Positions 59,274 to 64,000 of a stretch of DNA of 64,000 bases are shown here, piece by piece. The stretch is from Multifurca ochricompacta (taxonomy: Eukaryota; Basidiomycota; Agaricomycetes; Russulales; Russulaceae), in the NCBI GenBank assembly GCA_022496185.1, contig WTXG01000036.1, positions 124,001 to 188,000 on the forward strand. The letters are read 5' to 3'. The notes below the pieces were generated by a model. It had not been told where the DNA came from. It saw only the letters and a list, made by a program, of their open reading frames with translations, and did no database searches. Each line of letters starts with the position of its first letter. Within the stretch, counting starts at the first letter, position 1. The position numbers and the translations under genes were made by a program.

Positions 59274-62200
59274 CTATTCATACCACCCATCGCTGCCTAG
59301 AGTTGGCGTAACCGAAACTACACTGCCCGTTGGCGAGGCCACGCGGGATGGCCAGTACCTTTGAGCCTGTCGCTTGGGCCTCGTGATACGCGTGTGCGGG
59401 TTATGCATCGAGTCACACACGGAGGGTTGCGGGGGGGTATTGGTACGGCGCCCGTTCACGCTTGCCGTTGGGGTAGCGGAGCGGCTGGGATACACGGTGC
59501 TCGCGCGTGAGTCCGGACGCGGCGGCGAAGAGGCAGCAGCAGCGGCTGCCTTCTTGGCCAGCGAAGCGTCAGCCTGGAGCTGGGCAACGTGGGCTTCGAG
59601 GGCGGCAACTTCGTCACGCAACTTACTCTCGCGATCCTGAATGAAAAGACTTTCAGTATATATGGCACGCCGCAGGATGAAAATAAAAATATACCCTTGC
59701 CAGACGCTCCTCCGCGTCCTTCTCCTCGAACTGCAATTTTACTAACGAGTGTTCCTCCTCAAGTTGCGCTACACAATCTTCAGCTCGTTCACGGGCCAAC
59801 TGCGCCTCGGTGAGCGCGACCTCGTGTTCATTCGCTCGCTGTTCCCATTCGGCAGAGCGTTGTTGCGCTTGTACAAGGCTCGTGCGCAATGCGCTCGCCG
59901 CGCGGTCGCTGTTTGTGACACGCGTCTCTTGCTCCTTGAAGCGACGCTGTAAGGCGGCGTATTCACCTTCAAGCACCTTGCTGCGGTCGCGAATGTGGCG
60001 GAGTTCCTTCAACTCTGGCTCGTTCGTTTGTGTTGGGTGACAAGCACGGCGAGTTGATCGAGTTGTTCCGTAGTGCGCCGGAGGTCTTCCCAATGAGCTT
60101 GTTGTGCTAGCAGTGCATCGTGATCCTTCCGTAGCGCAGCGAGCGCCTCAACGGCAGCTTCCTGGTCACGCGAAGCGAGATGTGCTTCCGTTTCGGCAGT
60201 GTGGATCTATTTGGGAGAGGAATGTAAGCTCAAGAGACGCAAAATTCCAAGCAATGAGACCTACTTTGGACAAAAGACTTGTTTCTCTGCGGTTAAATCT
60301 CGGTTTAGCTTCTCGAGCTCAAGGAGACGCTCTTGCTGGCTCTCGATTGTTACATCAGACGTCTTCAGCCGGGCCAATGACTGAGACAACGCTTCCTCCA
60401 ACTCCGAAGTGCGCGCCTGTGATGTTGCAGCATCTGTCGCGCGCAGAAGCATGATCGCTTGAATGTCATCTACTCTGGCCCGTAGTTGGTCACGCTCAGA
60501 CTCGGCGGAGGAAATACGGTCCATCATGATGTCCTTCTCCGCTCTCACAGCGCCGTACTGAGCACGCGCCTTGGCCAACTGCACCTGCAAATCTGAGTTT
60601 GTCGCCATCATTTGCGCACTTCTTCAAAATCTTCGCGTGTGACAGTACGAGCGAGAAGCTCGGCATGCGCGAGCTGCGCAGCCTTAATGGCGGCGGTCAT
60701 ACTGTTGGGCAAACCGGTGAGACGGGAGAGGACGTCTTGGTGCAGCGCAAGAAGCTCTGCAACCTTGTCTTGCAATGATTGCTGGCCCGTTGACAGATTT
60801 TCGACGGTCGTGCCAATACGGAAGAAATCTTCTGAGGATGGAATGCCCTTTCCAATGGTAGGGCCCATTGAAATGAGATCGACTAGCATTGCACGTAGCG
60901 GCTCCGTCGCACCAGCTAGCTGCTCTGGTAGGCCAGACAGGAGTTTATCGCATCGTGGTTAGCTGACGCCAAGTCGCGTGTTTGCGTAGACAAGGCCACC
61001 TGGCCGCTCGCCAGCTCTGCCACACGTGTGGCAACGTCTTGCACAGGTCCCAAAAGGTTGTCTAGCCCGCCCATGAGCTTGCTAGAGAGACCATCCAGGC
61101 CACGGTCGCGCACAGCCAAGCGGGAGTCCAGTCGCTCAACAACAAGATCAGATACCTGCTCCTTGATTTCATGTGCATCCAGCTGTGCGACGATACGCCG
61201 CACCTCTGTAGTGGCCTGCGCTACGACAGCGGGTATGTCTATGCTGCTGCCAACAGGAGGGTAAACTTTTGGCAGCACGGGAATGAGTCTATCCACGATG
61301 AGGCCTGCTGTCTCCCGCTTATCCGAAGCGAGGTCGATCAGTTGCGATATGTGGGGTTTGACCGCCTGGGATAGTTGCTCCGTTAGCAGGTCATAATCTA
61401 TAGGCTCCGCGCGCATGGCTGCAATGTGCGGCACAAGAGCAGCGTGCAGCTCGCGCATCAGGGCCTCATGGTTGATTGTTGAAGCTGGGGTAAACGGAAG
61501 TGGGGTACGCGTGCGCTCGAGCGCGTCTAGACGCGCAGTGATTGGGGCTATGGCGTTGACGACAGTGCTGCGCGTGCGAGCGTGGTACTCCTCCAGCATC
61601 ACCTCTGTATTGCCTCCATTAATCGGTGTTACCTCCACGGACTGAAGAGCCTCAACCCGGCGGAGGATACGATCAAGGTCCTGTTGTATCTCCGCGCGTG
61701 CTTCGGCATGGCCTTGCTCGACAATATCTTTGACAAGTTGGAAATCAAGCTCCCCACGGGCATCGATCTGGGTGTCATCGAGGCCACGCGCAGCAGACTC
61801 CTGTAGTTGTGCGCGGAACAGCGTTACAACCTCGTTGATGGCTGCTTCTGTCGAGGCCAAACCAGTTCCACCATTGGCCCCCGTCTCCAACCGCAGCGCG
61901 CGGACCTCCTCACGGAAATCGTCCAGCTTGCTCTCTAAAAGAGCCTCGAGTCGCTCCTCATATTGCTGCAACTCGAGCCTGTGTGGGATATTAGGAGGGT
62001 GAATCGATGTGTCCGAGAATGAGGAACGAGCGCTGCCCATCACAGGGAGGGAGGCGCGGCGGTCACGCGCTGGCTGGGGGGGCTCCTGGGGGAGTGCGGG
62101 AGCGTCCCATCTGCCGGGGTCCGTGACGAGGCGACCGCGTGACCCCTTGTGAGAAATGGCGGGGACATGTAGATCATCGAGGGACGGGCGGGATACGTGC

Positions 62201-64000
62201 TCGAAGATCTCGCGTGAATTAAGCCGGCTGCGGACCATGCGGCGCGTACGTTCTTCGCCCTCTGGGCCCACATTAGCGTTATTCCCGTTACTGTTGTTCC
62301 CATTCCCGTTGGCGAGCGCTTTAAATAGGCCCGCGGGAACTGTGTTCGTCGATACGGGGTGTTTGAAGTCGAGAGGGATTGGAGCGCGGCGTGCCTTCAT
62401 CGACAGCGGTATTGGTAACTCATGCTCTACGTCTACGCTCCCTTCCCCTTCCCCATCTTCATCTCCATCCCTGTCCCCATCTCCGTCTCCTTCACCCTCT
62501 AGTGTTCCATCACTAATAGGACTCTCCACACGAAGCGCAGGTCCTTGACTGCATTCAAGTCCATGCCGCTCGGGACCGGTAATGTGAATGGACGCGCAAC
62601 AACGTTCAATGGACCCTGCCGCTGCGCCGGTGACGGCGGCGCGCTCTTGCGTACGGGCGACTCTTGCGGGAACTTGAAGGACGTCATCGCGACCTTGCCA
62701 TTTTCGCTTGTGTCCGAGGCTGAAACTGAACCCGCCATTGAGCTACGGCGCTGGCGCTTTTCGCGACCTTGTTGGGGGCGTACCAACCCCGCATCTGCGA
62801 CGGTGCGGGATAGAGGCGAGGGAAGTGTGGGTGGGGGAGGGGGTGTCTGTGGAAGTGGGAATTTGGGTACGTTCGGTGGTAACGTGAATGTAAATGCACT
62901 CGGCTTAAACTCTGCCGCGCCGGCATTGAGTGGCTTGCCATATGAGGCACCACGAGCGTGGCTAAAGACAGATGGTAGCTGGGGTACGTGTAATGCAGGT
63001 AGCTGCTGCTGCTGTTGCGGTATTTGGAGGGCAAGTGTCCCCGGAACAAAGGAACCTGAAAGCCGATTCGCGCTACCAAAGATGAACGGCTTTGCATGTG
63101 GGTTGAGCGCCTCGGTACGCTTGGGAACTGGGGCCTGTATCGGGATGGGCATTGACATCTGAAACGGTGTTGGTACGAGGTTGCTCGATGGAGCACGCGA
63201 GTGCGCCCGAGCAGGGTCATGTATCGACAGTCTTGACGAGAGTGGGCGAGATGATGGGGGGAGGGGTAGAGCATGAGGGGGATCAACGCTGTCGTCACTC
63301 GGGTTCGATATCATATCTTCTTCAGTGACGCGGAGGGGATGTATGACTAAAGAAGTAAGCGGCAGCGGATTCGGCGGCGGGTGAGGAAAGTTTGGGATGC
63401 GACGGGGGACTTGTATCGATTCTTGCTGTTGCTGGTGGTGGGCACGACGCATGAGACGGCGTTGCTGGCGATCTTGACGAGCGCGCTCTTCGTCAGATGG
63501 GTTGGACCACTCGCCAATGCTCTCCTTGAAAGTTTTTTTAAAACGGGGCGCAGAGAGTGAAAGTGAAGGGACAAAGAAGATGAGAGAGGGAAAAGAAAGT
63601 AGGTATGATCAGATAGATCATCGGGCACGACAGAGGAGCGCGTGGATGCAACGCGGCAAGCAAATTTACGTACCTCGTCTTCAGTAGTCTCCGTGGTCGT
63701 GCGCAGATCCTCGGAGCCAGTCCACTCTCCAATCGCCTCATCTTCTGGGTCATCCCCTTCCCTCTCGCCTTGCTCGTCGGGCTCAACCTCCAGCTCTGAA
63801 TAATCTCCATGTCCGCCAACGGAGCGTAGCGACAAAGCAGCAGACAGTCTCGAGACATGACGCGAATGGGCTCTGCTCTGCGCAGCAGTTGTGATACTAC
63901 CAACTTCGGCGTCTGCCTCATCGACGTCGAGTTCCATATCGATCGTGTCATCTTCGCCCGCAATGGCAACATGAGATGCCTCTGCCAACGCCCAATCTTC
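59274..64000 (-). CDS. Large coiled-coil protein of unknown function (5' end beyond window)
   Basis: More than 1,350 residues visible; the 5' end lies past 64000. Order of parts: an acidic start (DMELDVDEADAEVG, PDEQGEREGDDPEDEA); SIGEWSNPSDEERARQDRQQRRLMRRAHHQQQQ; a long Pro/Ser-rich disordered stretch (PPPPPTLPSPL, KRQRRSSMAGS); an acidic repeat GDGDGDRDGDEDGEGEGS; a helical region with LVVERLDSRLAVRDRGLDGL; then long coiled coils (AESERDQLRARVDDIQ, QERLLELEKLNRDLTAEKQ, RSKVLEGEYAALQRRFKEQE, AQLEEEHSLVKLQFEEKDAEERLA, LRDEVAALEAHVAQLQ); and a basic Ser/Thr-rich tail ending GSDGWYE. Three single-base shifts (near 60611, 60949, 62533) interrupt the frame; each is repaired by one added base. 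I recognise no catalytic domain. It looks like a scaffold or cytoskeletal protein, which is inference. Confidence 0.75.

Overview
The window is eukaryotic nuclear DNA from a basidiomycete fungus, most likely an Agaricomycete. Genes are dense and cut by many short introns (about 50-60 nt, GT...AG). The families are typical of mushrooms and their relatives: an MLKL-like/NB-ARC/TPR NLR, wax-synthase-like membrane proteins, a BIM1-like copper protein and a CmcJ/AsaB-type oxygenase. Conserved housekeeping proteins can be joined exon by exon from sequence alone. About 21 protein genes are recognised, plus one intron-containing tRNA-Glu(CTC), one U6 snRNA, one degraded duplicate gene and several orphan open regions.

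Layout. 0.9-12.4 kb: MED21 (-) and RTF2 (+) share a promoter; then PSD1 (+), a ChaC-type gamma-glutamylcyclotransferase (+), a CNNM/MAM3-type transporter (-), TRM2 (+) and tRNA-Glu. 12.8-20.0 kb is an accessory block: a wax-synthase-like gene, a large NLR on the opposite strand, and a second, clearly broken wax-synthase copy. 20.9-24.5 kb: secreted S10 carboxypeptidase (-) head to head with a CmcJ-like oxygenase (+). 26.6-29.7 kb: RPL8/eL8 and a branched-chain aminotransferase. 30.5-32.2 kb: a BIM1-like copper-binding secreted protein (-) head to head with a Ctr copper transporter (+), with an 87-bp near-perfect palindrome between them. 34.4-37.0 kb: DOT1 (-). 37-40.8 kb is gene-poor with orphan open regions and repeats. 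40.8-42.2 kb: an Old Yellow Enzyme (-). 43.4-52.7 kb: a small membrane protein (-), TOP2 (+) and GCN20 (-). 52.8 kb: U6 snRNA. 53.4-64 kb: SEC4-type Rab (-), DBP3 (+), a KES1/OSH4-type sterol-binding protein (+), and a large coiled-coil protein (-) that runs off the right edge.

What stands out. (1) The CNNM-type gene appears to need a 10-nt exon and a 3-nt exon to restore the conserved GEIIPQ motif; skipping the 3-nt exon would remove exactly one glutamate and keep the frame. (2) The BIM1-like and Ctr genes form a compact divergent copper-acquisition pair around a palindrome. (3) The NLR, with 120-bp TPR repeats, lies between two direct copies of a wax-synthase gene. (4) TOP2, GCN20 and the coiled-coil gene carry at least nine single-base shifts, each repaired by adding one base, often in a homopolymer; in essential TOP2 this points to assembly or read error, and it affects how every broken gene here should be read.

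Exon joins were made by eye from frame and family conservation. No transcript or database evidence was available.
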